Positions 13,457 through 14,594 of a stretch of DNA of 14,594 nt are shown piece after piece. The first letter of the stretch is position 1; every line of letters begins with the position of its first letter. This DNA is from an uncultured Ruminococcus sp. (GTDB lineage: Bacteria > Bacillota > Clostridia > Oscillospirales > Ruminococcaceae): NCBI GenBank assembly GCA_937894495.1, contig CALCRR010000404.1, forward strand, positions 1-14,594, read 5' to 3'. The notes below the pieces were generated by a model. It searched no databases. It saw only the letters and a list, made by a program, of their open reading frames with translations, and was not told the DNA's origin. Both the position numbers and the translations under genes were made by a program.

Positions 13457-14594
13457 ATGGGAAAGCCAACAGGATTTATGGAATATGAAAGAAAAAGCTT
13501 CGAGGCTGAGCCTGTAAGGGAGCGCATAAAGAATTATGACGAGTTCCACACGGCGCTCAATGCCGAGGAGCAGAAAAAGCAGGCAGCCAGATGTATGGAG
13601 TGCGGAGTGCCCTTCTGCCAGTCGGGCATGAAGATAGGCGGCATGATCTCAGGCTGTCCGCTGAATAACCTTATACCCGAGTGGAACGACCTTGTGTACA
13701 AGGGCAGCTTAAAGCAGGCTTACCACAGGCTGAGAAAGACAAATAATTTTCCCGAGTTCACATCGAGAGTATGCCCTGCCCTTTGCGAAAAGGCTTGCAC
13801 CTGCGGCGCTAACGGCGATGCGGTGACGGTAAGGGAGAATGAATACGGCATAGTTGAGGCTGCCTATCAGGAGGGCTATGCCTGCGCCGAGCCCCCGAAG
13901 GTGAGGACGGGCAAGAAGATAGCAGTGGTAGGCTCAGGTCCTGCGGGGCTTGCAGCGGCTGACCAGCTCAACCGCAGAGGTCACAGCGTGACCGTCTACG
14001 AGCGCTCTGACAGGGTGGGGGGTCTGCTTATGTACGGCATACCCAACATGAAGCTGGAAAAGCATATAATCAACAGACGAATTGACATAATGAAGGCAGA
14101 GGGCGTTGAGTTTAAGACCTCTGTAAACGTGGGCAAGGACATAAAGGCGCAGGAGCTTTTGAAGGAGTATGACAACGTTATACTCGCCTGCGGTTCATCT
14201 GAGCCGAGAGATATAAAAGCTAAGGGAAGAGAAGCCAAGGAAATTTATTTTGCGGTGGATTTTCTCACCTCCACCACCAGGGCGCTGCTTGATAACGATC
14301 TGGAGGAGGGGACTTATATCTCCGCCAGAGACAAAAACGTGCTGGTCATAGGCGGCGGCGACACGGGCAACGACTGCGGAGGAACGGTCATCCGCCAAGG
14401 CGCCAATTCCGTCATGTCCATCGACCTGATGCCGAAACCGCCGATCGAACGAGACGTCCACACACCGTGGCCGATGTGGCCGTACAAACTGCGCGGCTCG
14501 TCGTCCGTCGATGAAGGCCTGCAGCGCTTCTGGGCGTTGAACACGTTGCGTTTCATCGGCGAAGACGGCCATGTCACAGGCGTGGAAGTCGTTC
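13457..14594 (+). CDS. gltD: Glutamate synthase, small (beta) subunit (3' end missing)
   Basis: GltD takes electrons from NADPH through FAD and two 4Fe-4S clusters to GltB. Some 379 residues are visible of the usual 480-490. Domains in order: an N-terminal Cys-rich region (Cys46, Cys49, Cys54, then Cys67, followed by CPALCEKACTC), the FAD fold VVGSGPAGLAAADQL (Gly159, Gly161, Gly164), and the NADPH fold GGGDTGNDC (Gly299 to Cys307) followed by MPKPP. AAGGAGGGG directly after the gltB stop gives a strong start; the two genes are one operon. The frame and family match continue to the window edge, but from about base 14381 codon usage changes sharply (all Arg CGN, all Ile ATC, all Pro CCG), so the last part may come from another genome. 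Confidence 0.93.
   Translation, partial: MGKPTGFMEYERKSFEAEPVRERIKNYDEFHTALNAEEQKKQAARCMECGVPFCQSGMKIGGMISGCPLNNLIPEWNDLVYKGSLKQAYHRLRKTNNFPEFTSRVCPALCEKACTCGANGDAVTVRENEYGIVEAAYQEGYACAEPPKVRTGKKIAVVGSGPAGLAAADQLNRRGHSVTVYERSDRVGGLLMYGIPNMKLEKHIINRRIDIMKAEGVEFKTSVNVGKDIKAQELLKEYDNVILACGSSEPRDIKAKGREAKEIYFAVDFLTSTTRALLDNDLEEGTYISARDKNVLVIGGGDTGNDCGGTVIRQGANSVMSIDLMPKPPIERDVHTPWPMWPYKLRGSSSVDEGLQRFWALNTLRFIGEDGHVTGVEVV

Noticed and set aside
12895..13527. 210-residue minus-strand frame opposite the end of gltB and the start of gltD
   Set aside because: It crosses two well-supported genes and their ribosome site and shows no recognisable domain.

Overview
The window looks like chromosomal DNA from an anaerobic gut-type Firmicute, most likely a Ruminococcus-like member of the Oscillospiraceae. 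This rests on heavy use of ATA for Ile and AGG/AGA for Arg at moderate GC, good Shine-Dalgarno sequences, TGn-extended -10 promoters, and the gene content (GH36 alpha-galactosidase, DUF1858 redox protein, bacterial-type gltBD). The genus is an inference from style; no rRNA is present to confirm it. No transposase, integrase, CRISPR array, tRNA or rRNA was seen.

Layout. Bases 1-1535 hold the 3' part of a GH36 alpha-galactosidase, followed by a 16-bp hairpin. Bases 1635-1936 hold a small DUF1858 (hybrid-cluster-protein-associated) gene with an inverted repeat centred near -41.5 of its predicted promoter. Bases 1974-2096 look like a self-contained small RNA unit: consensus promoter, about 88 nt of transcript with two hairpins, and a strong terminator. 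Bases 2199-7180 form one probable operon on the + strand: nadB, an overlapping four-helix membrane protein, a cluster of hairpins with a 7-nt tandem repeat, nadC, two DUF3592-like membrane proteins and uridine phosphorylase (udp), ending in a terminator shared with the convergent marR gene. marR (minus) and an M15-type peptidase (plus) are divergent across a region rich in inverted repeats. The window ends with gltB and the start of gltD, the two subunits of NADPH-type glutamate synthase, preceded by a leader with a conditional-looking terminator and a possible eight-residue leader peptide.

How the genes work together. NadB and NadC are the first and third steps of de novo NAD synthesis from aspartate; nadA, the middle step, is not here. 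GltB and GltD make glutamate from glutamine and 2-oxoglutarate and so link nitrogen assimilation to NADPH. Udp salvages uridine. The four-helix protein and the two DUF3592-like proteins have no function I can assign.

Most notable points: (1) the last roughly 210 bases, inside gltD, switch abruptly to a different codon usage (CGN Arg, ATC Ile, CCG Pro) just after the conserved dinucleotide-binding motif, which suggests a chimeric junction or allelic replacement; (2) an unassigned small RNA at about 2009-2096; (3) an apparent transcription attenuator ahead of gltB; (4) a long structured leader ahead of the M15 peptidase gene.
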